A stretch of 64,000 bases of DNA from positions 1 through 64,000 of the forward strand of contig JALHIE010000027.1 in assembly GCA_022840285.1 (NCBI GenBank), in the 5' to 3' direction. Source of the DNA: Porphyromonadaceae bacterium. Its GTDB lineage: Bacteria > Bacteroidota > Bacteroidia > Bacteroidales > Dysgonomonadaceae. Position numbers and translations under genes: made by a program. Positions 53,625 through 63,600 of this stretch are shown piece after piece (positions within the stretch are counted from its first letter, which is position 1; every line of letters starts with the position of its first letter). The notes beneath the pieces are model-generated. The model ran no database searches. It was not told the origin of the DNA and saw only the letters and a list, made by a program, of their open reading frames with translations.

Positions 53625-56382
53625 TTCTTACGGTTAAGATATGATTCACGTCGGGCACCACGCTAAGCCCTTTGGCAAAAGCACTTTTCCACTCTTCTTT
53701 TTCTGTAGTCAGCTTTCGTAACTTGGCATTTCTAATGTTTTCAATGCCAATGCGGTTGAGCCGATTCTCTGCATAACTCCAAGCCTTCAGTTTTTTCTCT
53801 GCTCTTGCTTGCAAAACGTTTTGAATTTCGGCTTCCATCCGATGGAACAAGGCATGAAGATTATTGTTTAAGGCTTGGTTTTCCTCTATAGCCAGATTGC
53901 ATTCTGTTTCACCCACATATTGAAAACTGTTTTTCTCTTGCACCAATCTATTCCACACATCATTGCCGTAGGGAGCAAATACCCTGCCCGCATCGGTAAT
54001 AAACTGAGCAGAATAAGTTGTTTTGGTTTCGTAGTTGTTTTTGGCCAACACTTTCCATAAGGTCAGATAGCCACATGTCTCACCACCATTTTTAGACACA
54101 ATTACAGGAACCATCGTTTGAATATTCCCATCCATCTCATCCAGAATTCGTTTCACGACGGGATGTTGCAAAGTAAGATGTTCCGAACCAGGATTATCAC
54201 CCAGCTTGTCTGCCTCAAATACAGCTTCCAGTCTATATCCGTTGATGGCGTATTCGGAAACACCGGACAATCGCTTCACAATTTTACCCTTTTCATTCAT
54301 CGTGTAAAGATCCATCAACTCTTCCAGCCATACAGGAAGCGGACTGTATTTTATTTCACCGGCACTTTCCTTTTTTATATCGTCTCCTGTAAAAACAGGT
54401 AAAATACCTTCCGTAGATTTATAATCGTTGAGTTTGCTTTTTATCTCATACAGCCATTTGTCACTGGCAAAATCAAATCGATGGGGATCGAGCAATGATT
54501 GCAGATAAAGATGATTTACCTGCTTCATATCGATAGTAGAGTCCAGTACATCATTGGTTTTGTCAATTCCCAATTCTTGCAGTATGGCATCCAGTTTCTC
54601 CACGATAATCTCATATACTCTGGTGTCGACCGTGTTATTGGTCAACATATTGAAAGCAACTACCGGAAATTTCTGACCAATACGATCTACACGTCCGATG
54701 CGTTGTTCTATGGCCATTGGATTCCAAGGCAAATCATAATTGAGAACGATGTGGCAAAACTGCATATTCAACGATTCACCCGCCGCATCCGTTGCCACCA
54801 TCACATTGGCTTCGTTCTTAAACTTCATAAGCGCCTGTTGTCGTTCCGCTAAATCCATGCTGCCATGTATTTCCACCGTAGTCAATCCTGCACCTTCAAG
54901 GATTTTTTTCAGATAGCCCTGTGTCTTGCGAAACTCGGTAAACACCAGTACTTTTAACTGAGAATTGTTGTACTTGTCTTGCAGTTTATAGATTTTCCGA
55001 ACCAAAGCTGTCGCTTTGGCATCTTGTTCTGTTTCCAGGCAGGTGCGTGCCTCCACAATCAATTTTTGGAGTGCTGTTTCTTCATTGAAAAAGCCATTAT
55101 CCTGCATTGCAACCGAAAAGTCGTTCGTATCTAAATCATCAAAGTCGACTACACCCTCTTCATCATAGTCGTCAATGTCATCATCCGTTTCACCATGTTG
55201 CAACCTCCACAAACGAGTTTCCATGGCAGCCAAAATAGCGGCCGTACTGCTACTTGCCAACTTTTGCATCATCACCATCACCAGTCCTGTAGCATTCCTA
55301 TTACCTCGCTTGGCACGTCCAAAACAATACCTCACATAGTTGGTTACATGATTGTATAAATCTATCTGTAAGCGATGATATGTTTCGTCGAGTGGAACAT
55401 CCAATCGTATGGTCATTCGCTGCTGAAAAAGTTTCTTCCCGTCATAATCCACCGCATATCGTTTTTCTGAACGCATCACGTAAGGCTCAATCTCTTCAAT
55501 ACTCGGCATTCCGTCTCCCGGGAAAGCGTCGGCATCAATCAATTTGAGCACTCTGCGGAAATGATCGCTCTTGCCGCGATGGGGAGTAGCGGTGAGAAGC
55601 AACACGTTCGGCACTGCATTGCATAGTGTTTCGGCCAATTGATAGCGAGATACCTGTGCCGTACTTCCACCCATGCGATGGGCTTCATCAATAATAACCA
55701 TGTCAAATTCAGCATTCACCACGGCTTCCAGGCGATACTTGTTGTATTCATCAATTTTCTCCTGGCTCCATCCTTGTCGAGCTGACAATGGCTTCAAAGC
55801 ATCAGTAGAGACTATGATTTGATGATGCTGTTTCCAGAAATTCAACTCCTCTTCTGCTTCAAATCCGGCAAAAGTACGAGCCATCCCCGAAATAAAATCA
55901 CTGTTGTAGATATGGAAGTTCTCGTTGAAGTGCTCCCTCAACTCCTGTTGCCACTGAAGCATAGCCGATTTAGGCACAATCAACAAGATTCGCGTTATCT
56001 CGCCGCGCAATTTCTTCTCCTTTATCACAAGTCCAGCTTCAATGGTCTTTCCCATGCCCACTTCATCTGCCAACAAAAAACGGGTTTGAATACCCTGCAT
56101 TACTTTCTCCAATACCAGTATTTGGTGTGGCAAAGGAATAAGGCTACTTTCATAAGGGGCCAACAATCGCTTTTGAGCCATTTCCTCTTTGATACGTGCC
56201 GCTATAGCCATATAACGAACGTATGCCAGACCCCTGTTGGAGTTCCTGTTCAGATCATCATCCAGATCAGAACTAAGCACTTGGGCAAAACTGTTATCCT
56301 CCAGGATACGAATCCAGTGAGTTTCCTTGCCAAATAGCGTCTTACTACCTATTATCTCTATATTTTTGCCTTTATATTTCAT
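53614..56382 (-). CDS. SNF2-type helicase, BrxHII-like
   Basis: A 922-residue superfamily 2 helicase/translocase. Walker A LADEVGMGKTIEAG (105-113), DEAH in VIIDEAHRMGG (232-235), LLTATPHRGKSD, and the C-terminal domain VFTEFRKTQGYLK, ATDAAGESLNMQ, QRIGRVDRIGQ are intact. An acidic insertion (DDDIDDYDEEG) lies in the middle. The type matches BrxHII of BREX type 3 and also DrmD of DISARM; the PglZ neighbour decides for BREX. It overlaps the AlbA_2 gene by 11 bases and pglZ by 11 bases. Confidence 0.87.
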   Translation of the reverse strand: MKYKGKNIEIIGSKTLFGKETHWIRILEDNSFAQVLSSDLDDDLNRNSNRGLAYVRYMAIAARIKEEMAQKRLLAPYESSLIPLPHQILVLEKVMQGIQTRFLLADEVGMGKTIEAGLVIKEKKLRGEITRILLIVPKSAMLQWQQELREHFNENFHIYNSDFISGMARTFAGFEAEEELNFWKQHHQIIVSTDALKPLSARQGWSQEKIDEYNKYRLEAVVNAEFDMVIIDEAHRMGGSTAQVSRYQLAETLCNAVPNVLLLTATPHRGKSDHFRRVLKLIDADAFPGDGMPSIEEIEPYVMRSEKRYAVDYDGKKLFQQRMTIRLDVPLDETYHRLQIDLYNHVTNYVRYCFGRAKRGNRNATGLVMVMMQKLASSSTAAILAAMETRLWRLQHGETDDDIDDYDEEGVVDFDDLDTNDFSVAMQDNGFFNEETALQKLIVEARTCLETEQDAKATALVRKIYKLQDKYNNSQLKVLVFTEFRKTQGYLKKILEGAGLTTVEIHGSMDLAERQQALMKFKNEANVMVATDAAGESLNMQFCHIVLNYDLPWNPMAIEQRIGRVDRIGQKFPVVAFNMLTNNTVDTRVYEIIVEKLDAILQELGIDKTNDVLDSTIDMKQVNHLYLQSLLDPHRFDFASDKWLYEIKSKLNDYKSTEGILPVFTGDDIKKESAGEIKYSPLPVWLEELMDLYTMNEKGKIVKRLSGVSEYAINGYRLEAVFEADKLGDNPGSEHLTLQHPVVKRILDEMDGNIQTMVPVIVSKNGGETCGYLTLWKVLAKNNYETKTTYSAQFITDAGRVFAPYGNDVWNRLVQEKNSFQYVGETECNLAIEENQALNNNLHALFHRMEAEIQNVLQARAEKKLKAWSYAENRLNRIGIENIRNAKLRKLTTEKEEWKSAFAKGLSVVPDVNHILTVRIDG

Positions 56383-57898
56383 GGTTCTCCTCTGAAAGAA
56401 TAACTTTCATTGTAATGCCCAACTCCGTAAGTTTATATTTTTGTTTGGGGTGGTGGGGGGTGTCTGCATAGAGAGGGGCTATCCAACCAAGCTCGATAGC
56501 CGGTTTAAGAATATGCACCATAAAATAGCGTGCGGAGCTCGTGCGGAGTTCGAGCGGAGTTTGTGCGGAGTTCATACGAAGTTGCAATTCTCTCGCACTA
56601 TAATAGTCACTATTGATGTTGCATATCAGTGATTTAACGCGAATTTTGAAGTTGTCGTCAAGTTGTGCCAACTTCGTGCGGAGTTCATCATGAGTTCGCT
56701 CTAAAGCCGTAACATTAGCATCCATAACCACCACTTCAAAGACGGTTAATTTATTTACATTAAAATGTGCCGGCTTAGAACCATTGGTTTGAAGGTATTC
56801 CTGCACCCGGCTTATGCCTCGATTGAACATATTTACGTACTTCATTACCTTCATTGCTTCTGCCACGATAGGATTGCGGTAGGCATTCACATGGGGGAAG
56901 TTTTCCGGACGAGCTTCGCCATACAGTCCGCCAGCATTCATAATTTCAATGCGGTTGTCAAACTGATAGAGTCGAATGGGAGTGTTTGACTGATAATCTC
57001 TGTGCATGCAGGCATTCATCAAAAGTTCACGTAAAGCTCCTCCGGGGTAGTTTGTAACCGTTTTTTCGCGTAGCAGACTTATTTCTTCCGGTCGTTGCGT
57101 AACAATAGCATCGGCTACGAATGATTCTAATCGAGGTAACAAAGTTGTTAATCCTCCTTTAAATTCTTTTTCGTTGATGATTTTGCCGGCCTTTGTTGTT
57201 CCCTCAAAGTGAACATATTGCACATAACAACCCGGCATAAAATATTTAGGCTGTTTACCAAAAAGTATGATTGCTGCCATTGTGGGACAATCATATTGCT
57301 TGTTGTATAAGCGTAAAGAGGCCATCTGTTCCGTAAAACTACGAGTATCTGTTTCGAGTGTTTCGGTATCGATGGCTTGAGGAAAATATTGCTGTTTGAT
57401 GATATCTGTATCAATATCATCCAATGTTGCTTCTCGGCAGGGCATTACATCGAAAGTGGCTAGATGTGCAGCATTTCGTTCGGTGAGGATCCGTTCTTCT
57501 TCAGCCGAAGCGATATCCTTACGTGGGCCGATGCGTACGAAAACGCGACCTCGGTAGCGGACAGGAGTGAAGAGAGAAGGAGTAACTGCGACGGCAAGCA
57601 CATCGCCTTTTTCGGTTTCTACCTTTTCTGTACTCATTACAGGTAAAGGGAGGATGTTGCCGTCTGAACGAATTCCGGAAATCTTTTTTACCAGGGCATC
57701 ATCCACTTTAAGTCCGCTCACCGAACCATCATCATTGACACCTATAAGTAGGTAGCCTTTCTTCCCGGAACCGGGAAGATCATTGGAAAAAGCACAGATT
57801 GCCTCCTGAAACTTATCCATGTTGGAAGTGGAAGCAGTACGTTCTATGCGAAAATTTTCATCCGTTTGCAACAACTCGTTCAACTCTTCCTTGGTCAT
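56372..57898 (-). CDS. AlbA_2 (Schlafen-like) and ATPase domain protein in BREX operon
   Basis: A 508-residue protein. Residues 5-130 are an AlbA_2 domain (RIERTASTSNMDKFQEAICA, GYLLIGVNDDGSVSGL), and residues 280-370 a GHKL-type ATPase domain (GALRELLMNACMHRDY, DNRIEIMNAGGLYG). The C terminus may contain a winged helix. These proteins are usually called ATP-binding regulators; AlbA_2 domains also occur in RNA- or DNA-acting immune effectors. BREX type 3 as I know it has no such gene. Its overlap with the helicase gene and only 35 bases to the methyltransferase put it in the operon. Confidence 0.85.
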   Translation of the reverse strand: MTKEELNELLQTDENFRIERTASTSNMDKFQEAICAFSNDLPGSGKKGYLLIGVNDDGSVSGLKVDDALVKKISGIRSDGNILPLPVMSTEKVETEKGDVLAVAVTPSLFTPVRYRGRVFVRIGPRKDIASAEEERILTERNAAHLATFDVMPCREATLDDIDTDIIKQQYFPQAIDTETLETDTRSFTEQMASLRLYNKQYDCPTMAAIILFGKQPKYFMPGCYVQYVHFEGTTKAGKIINEKEFKGGLTTLLPRLESFVADAIVTQRPEEISLLREKTVTNYPGGALRELLMNACMHRDYQSNTPIRLYQFDNRIEIMNAGGLYGEARPENFPHVNAYRNPIVAEAMKVMKYVNMFNRGISRVQEYLQTNGSKPAHFNVNKLTVFEVVVMDANVTALERTHDELRTKLAQLDDNFKIRVKSLICNINSDYYSARELQLRMNSAQTPLELRTSSARYFMVHILKPAIELGWIAPLYADTPHHPKQKYKLTELGITMKVILSEENHEI

Positions 57899-57933
57899 AC
57901 ACTTTCGTTTTTACAACCCAACATTCTAAGAGA

Positions 57934-60627
57934 TTACACTCTTGAAACAGCAATATCGTAATACTGGAGCAGAATCTCATCTTCTTGAAGCAGAGACTCC
58001 TGTATATGGTCGCCCACTGTGATAATTGCCTGGTAGTCCTTTTGCTTGTAACACTCCTTGAAACCATAGCGTAGTACTTCGAGACGGGTATCTCTCATCC
58101 GCCTAGCCTTTGGCTTTTGGGCCTGTTCCAGATACATATTATATTCTTTCATCATCTTTCTTCCCCGCATAATCTCCATATCGGCAGCCTTTTCGGCATC
58201 TGGCTTGCGCCATTTGCCATCAGCGTCTCTGATGAAATTATCTTCCAGAATTTCGGATAGCTCAGGAAGAATATCACCTTTCTTAGTGGGAGTCATATTC
58301 TTCATCCATTCAGGTTGCAATTCTGAATAGGTCTGGGGTGTTTCCAATTCACGCTTCAACCATTCAATGCCTTCTGCTTCACTGCCTATAAACAATGCCA
58401 TTGGCACAATACCTGTTGTTTTACTCTTCTTGTCTTCATATTCCAATGCTTGAGAAGCCGTAAAGAACATCCCATCGCGCTCAATAAATCGTTCTCGAAG
58501 ACCCTTCTGAAATTCTTGGGCATTTAGAGGTACTTCAATGCCATGCATAACAAAGTATGAAACGACTTTGTCATATAGAATACGCTGATCACGTTCTACA
58601 ACGCATTCAATATTATTATCTTTAATTAGAACTGGGGATAAATGTTCTAAATGTTCTTCAATAAAATTCCATATATTTTTTTCTATAGAATCTTTGTTTT
58701 CAAACTGCAAAACTATAGAAGGTTTATAGCATGAAATTACGAGATCTTGTTTTACAGCAGTTGTCGTTGTTATTGAACGCATACCACCTTGTCCTTTATT
58801 CAATGCAGCTACATTTGCTAGAACAAATCCTGCTTTAGTTATTGCCTGCCGAATAGAATTCCATATACCAGCATTGGTGTTACTAAATTCTACAGTCATC
58901 CATTTGCCTGGTTTAAGAACACGATAGTATTCAGCAAAACTTTTCGACATCTTATTTAAATAAAATGAGAAATTTTTATCCTGACAAGAATTTATGATAG
59001 CTTCTGTCTGACTATTTGTTAGAACTTTCAACCATGCTTCTGGTAATATATTGAGTTCAGAATACATAATGTTTGAACCAAATGGAGGATCTGTAAATAT
59101 GTAATCTACAGAAGCATCATTAATAGGAAATTTTTCTGCTGATCCTATATACAATGCATTATCGAATTCTCGTGGAAAGTATGGAATAGCTCTTAGATAT
59201 CCACTCAATTTGTCTTCAATTTGTTCAAGTATTGATGTCTCTATGGGCAAGTTCGGTATGTATAAGGTGCCTTTTAAATGACCTGCATTCCATCCGCCAC
59301 CTCCATAAAAATAGTTACTGACATGGATTCGATTCATCTTAGTAGAACGATTCACCATTCCTGTAAAAATAAACTTTAGTTTGTTTGACAGTGCTGATTT
59401 CTGTATCTTATCAAAGAAAGTAGATAGCGCGATTAGGTTCCTCAAAGTATAAAATTGATGAACATAACATATGTTTTGAGCATTTTTGGGTTGTTGTGTA
59501 TTATAACCATTAGGCAATTCATACGTAGGGACAAAGTAGTTGTTCTTATAATTCATTATTCTTTCGAGTAAAGCTTTGTCATATTCATCCGCTTTTTTTT
59601 CAAATCTTTTATTACCAACAGAATATACTAGAATTGCCGGAGTAGTTTTGTTAATTGACACCGTTTTACCTAAATAATTATCATAGATAGTATTAAAGGC
59701 TCTTTTTGTTGAATATTTAGTATGTATAATATTGCAATGAGGGCAATAAAATTCATCCTTAATGCACTTATTATCCCTATCTATTGCTGCATCCCAATAA
59801 ACGAATTCCTTGCCACAGTTGGTACATATTAAAATATCACTCCATACCATGTAGTTAATTAACCCAATTTCTTTTCTTTCATGCATTGTAGTGTACAACC
59901 ATTTACACTCTTCCTTTGTTTCACTGAATATTCTTTCAACTTCTTTCTTTAGTTCTAACGAATTGACTGGTGTATTATAATTGTATGAAACCAAAGAAGC
60001 ATATGGAGACAAATCTCCACAAATTGCATGACGTTTCCCCCAATTTGGATGTTTTCCTGATTGTTCACCCCATTCTCTTTCAATTGACTCTATGTCTTCT
60101 TTTGAAGGATTACCACAAGCTTGTGCGGCAATTCCAGTCATCCCTGTTCCTGCAAACCCATCGAATACAATGTCGCCCGGTTGGGTATAATGCAAAATAT
60201 ATCGCATGATAGCGGGATGAGGTACTTTTGTATGGTAGGTATGTGCAGTATACACTGGGTTATTTTTACCTACCTTTACATCATTTGCATATGGCTCTTT
60301 CACTTCAAAACGGGCCTGTCGTTTCCCTTCTGCCTGAAGTTGTTCTTTTTCTTTTTCCCATTCCCCAATAAAATCATTTAACCAGGGGTTGGGACAAGCT
60401 GTATAGTATGGGGGATCAGAGAGATTGACAATATCGTCATCTTCTCCAATAGGAAAGCCTTCTATCTTTTTTAGTTCCGGCAGTTTCTTGCGAAGCTCTT
60501 CCCGAAAATAATCCCGACGAGCCTCTTCACATGGAAATTCCATTCCAAAGCAAACTACGGGTTCGGGGTTTAAACTGGTCTCCTCAAATTCATCATCAAG
60601 AAACAGCCTGGGGTCTTTATTGCTCAT
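57934..60627 (-). CDS. DNA adenine methyltransferase, PglX-like
   Basis: An 897-residue methyltransferase. DPPY at residues 71-74 (NLSDPPYYTACPNP) comes before the SAM motif FDGFAGTGMTG at 155-163. A zinc ribbon follows (CTNC at 268-271, CPHC at 295-298), then a second motif, TDPPFGSN at 512-518. This layout fits large N6-adenine methyltransferases of the DUF1156/PglX1 kind found in BREX. It would mark host DNA so that the system tells self from phage. The gene is 17 bases after the brxC-like gene and intact over its length. Confidence 0.85.
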   Translation of the reverse strand: MSNKDPRLFLDDEFEETSLNPEPVVCFGMEFPCEEARRDYFREELRKKLPELKKIEGFPIGEDDDIVNLSDPPYYTACPNPWLNDFIGEWEKEKEQLQAEGKRQARFEVKEPYANDVKVGKNNPVYTAHTYHTKVPHPAIMRYILHYTQPGDIVFDGFAGTGMTGIAAQACGNPSKEDIESIEREWGEQSGKHPNWGKRHAICGDLSPYASLVSYNYNTPVNSLELKKEVERIFSETKEECKWLYTTMHERKEIGLINYMVWSDILICTNCGKEFVYWDAAIDRDNKCIKDEFYCPHCNIIHTKYSTKRAFNTIYDNYLGKTVSINKTTPAILVYSVGNKRFEKKADEYDKALLERIMNYKNNYFVPTYELPNGYNTQQPKNAQNICYVHQFYTLRNLIALSTFFDKIQKSALSNKLKFIFTGMVNRSTKMNRIHVSNYFYGGGGWNAGHLKGTLYIPNLPIETSILEQIEDKLSGYLRAIPYFPREFDNALYIGSAEKFPINDASVDYIFTDPPFGSNIMYSELNILPEAWLKVLTNSQTEAIINSCQDKNFSFYLNKMSKSFAEYYRVLKPGKWMTVEFSNTNAGIWNSIRQAITKAGFVLANVAALNKGQGGMRSITTTTAVKQDLVISCYKPSIVLQFENKDSIEKNIWNFIEEHLEHLSPVLIKDNNIECVVERDQRILYDKVVSYFVMHGIEVPLNAQEFQKGLRERFIERDGMFFTASQALEYEDKKSKTTGIVPMALFIGSEAEGIEWLKRELETPQTYSELQPEWMKNMTPTKKGDILPELSEILEDNFIRDADGKWRKPDAEKAADMEIMRGRKMMKEYNMYLEQAQKPKARRMRDTRLEVLRYGFKECYKQKDYQAIITVGDHIQESLLQEDEILLQYYDIAVSRV

Positions 60628-60644
60628 ATTTGGTTTTATTCTCT

Positions 60645-63600
60645 TTATTTGATTATGATACGTACATCTTCCGGACGGTGTCCACGGCTTTGGGCCTCTA
60701 TGTATTCAGCCAAAGCCTCAATAGCTTGTTGCTTAGTCATAGGCTTAGAAAAGATTCGAAGCATATCCCCATGATTGATCTCGATTTTCGTGAAACTACG
60801 CTGTAATTTAGTAATAATTTCTATCAACGGATGTGCATACTGCCGATTGAGTTTGATCACTCCATCGGCAAACTGCTGAATCATGGTCTTTTCCTGATGG
60901 CTCAGCATCTCCTGATTGCGCTTAGTTGTAGGATCATCCAGAGCATCACGGAATTGCTGCTCATATTCAGCGAAAATTTCGCTCAACTCGTCCTGTAATT
61001 CTCCAATTTGTGGTAGCTGCTCTCGCTGAAGTGTGGGATTGAAGCCATCGGGAGCTGTGGGCATGGATAGGATTGTCTGCTTACTGACAGTTGGATTCAC
61101 AACTTGCAGCAGTGCTAATTTTCTTAACCATGCATCATACCGGGAAGGGTTAATGAAAGGTGCATCGCGAATAGTATCGCACACCTGTTTATAGTCATTG
61201 GCCCTAAGTTTCTGTGCCTTGCTATAGTCAATCTCACTGATATGTGCTTTTACATATTCGCTCATATACCAATCGGCATATCGCTCTTTTAGGGTCTTAA
61301 GTTCTGATTTATAGTTATCAACCACAGTTTTGTCCTGGCCTATTACCTCTTTAATATTGCTAATACCTGCGATAATATCCTCTTTGAGATTGGGCTCATT
61401 GATGTTGGACAGCGCAGTGCGTAGATAGCCAATCATATCCTTGAAGACATTCAACTCTTCCAGCATACGTTCTGTGTCATCCAGCTTCCGCAAAGTTTCG
61501 TTCATCGCTTTTTTAACCACATCGATAGACCAATCAATATTGCGCATCTTGGCTTTGGTGTTGTATCGCTGAAGTTGGTTGCAAATGCCTTTTAAACGAA
61601 CAAGTTCCTTGTCAAATTCCGAAGCTTCTTCGCTTGAGATCACTTCAATGTCACCGGCAAAACGATAGTCTCCTTGAATCTTATGCTGTAAAGTGACCAC
61701 GCGGTTCTCGATGCTTTGTGCCTTGCTCGACAAATCGGCAAACACACTGCTGTTTGGACTATCCAATTCATTCACACGGTCTATACCCAGCAGGCCCAAC
61801 ATCAACTCACGAACCAAGGCAACATTCAATCCTTTGGGGGGACATATATTCGAGAATGTGTAATTATCTTGCGGATTCAGTTTGTTGATATCGGCAATGT
61901 TGCTCGCATTGATACGTGTACCTCCTTGTAGCACAATCTCTATTTCACCCAAGGCTGCCATGGTTGCCATCACCAACATTTGCAAATCGGCCTCAATATG
62001 AAAATCGGAGGAGATGTACTCGTGTGTTTCATCGAAGAACAAATCCAATATCTCATCCCGATTCACTACTTGACCATCTTTTGCCTCCAGTTTCTGCTTC
62101 AGACTACGGGCATATTGCGAGTGATCGGTGCTAAGGCGACCGTCATTCCACAAACCAAGTCCCATCAGGATGGCTTCTCCATTTCGGTTTATGATGGTAG
62201 GGTTGGCTATTTTAGCACGAGCTGAACGCAAAAGATTATCACGATTTTCCCGTGTCAAAGGTTGACCCAATTGTGAGAACTTCGGGTAATGAGGGTTCTC
62301 TGCCTCAAACTGCAGCTCCATAATATAAGAAGTGACCGCACTGATGGCATCAATTTTTGATTCTGCTTGTGCTCCCTGCATTGTTTCCATAGCAAGCTTT
62401 TCACCCAAATACTCCACCATGGTTTTGGCAAGAAACTGTTGGTTGAAAAGTTCACGTGCTTCCTTAAAGAATTTTTCGCGGAGTTGTTTGTAGCGAGGCT
62501 TTTCATCGCTACTTGCACTGCCTTCTTGAGAGAGAGCAGAACCATAGAGCGTAACTTTCTTTTTGAACTCATCGCTCAAATCGTCCATCAGGAAGAAAAC
62601 GCTATCTTTCTCTGTAGGATAAGATTTCCCAGCTGAATCAAAGATAGGCATAAAGTAGATGTAGAAATGCTGCTGTGGCTGAGTGGTTGAACGATCATTC
62701 GGATTACCCATAAAGATATATCCGGCACGATGGCATTTGTGGGATAACCATTCTATATTGTGTGCCCAGATCCGGAAATTGCGACGGTATGTCTCGCCTT
62801 CCACCGGCAGTACTTCGGCCAGAAACATATAGAAGTATTCATCTTTCTGAGCGTCTCCCATCTGTGCGGCATAATCCTTCACCTTCTGTTCGTAATTGAC
62901 GCCTCCTTCTATTCTGAGGTGGTATTCATTGTTTTCTCCTTTTTCAAAATATTGTCCGATGGTGGCCGAAACAATTGCATCCAAAGTACGGTTAAATGCC
63001 AAATCTACCAACTCATCGTAGTTTTCACACGTATGATCGATATGGCAAAGGTCGTTGGCCAACGATTCGGCAGTAACTCCATTGTGCTGACTAAGGTCTG
63101 CTTGAAGCATCTTGATGGCTGCAGCAGATACAATACGGTGAGCCAACGTTCTTTTAGGAGCAAGGCCCTTCGTAAAGTTATCTCTTATCTTTTGATCAAT
63201 CAGTTCAGTAATATCGCTCACCTTACTTACATCGGGGTCGGCCTTCAGATCTACATTGTGCTGTATATCTTTCCAATAGGAGTCATAAGAGATTAGACCA
63301 GGCTCGTTTGTAGGCACCTCATCGTTCATGATACCTTCAAACTTATGGGATAGTGTCTTTAACACTTCACGTTGACTTTTGCCGATGCGTATCAAGGAAA
63401 AATTATCAAAGTAGCTTGGATGCACGGGATATAAGTTCACATAAGTATCCAGGTTGTTATTCATATTTGGAAACATAACCAGAAATTGAGACAGATGTTG
63501 GCGAATCTGTGCTTTCTGATGTTCATCCTTTCGTAACAACCGTTGTTGTACGATGTATTGTACATCTTCTTTCTTTATAGTGAGGTCAACATATCGTTCG

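Noticed and set aside
53614..60627. DISARM system
   Set aside because: Helicase and methyltransferase alone could fit DISARM, but no DUF1998 (DrmB), DrmA or PLD gene (DrmC) is present, while PglZ and a BrxC-like ATPase are.
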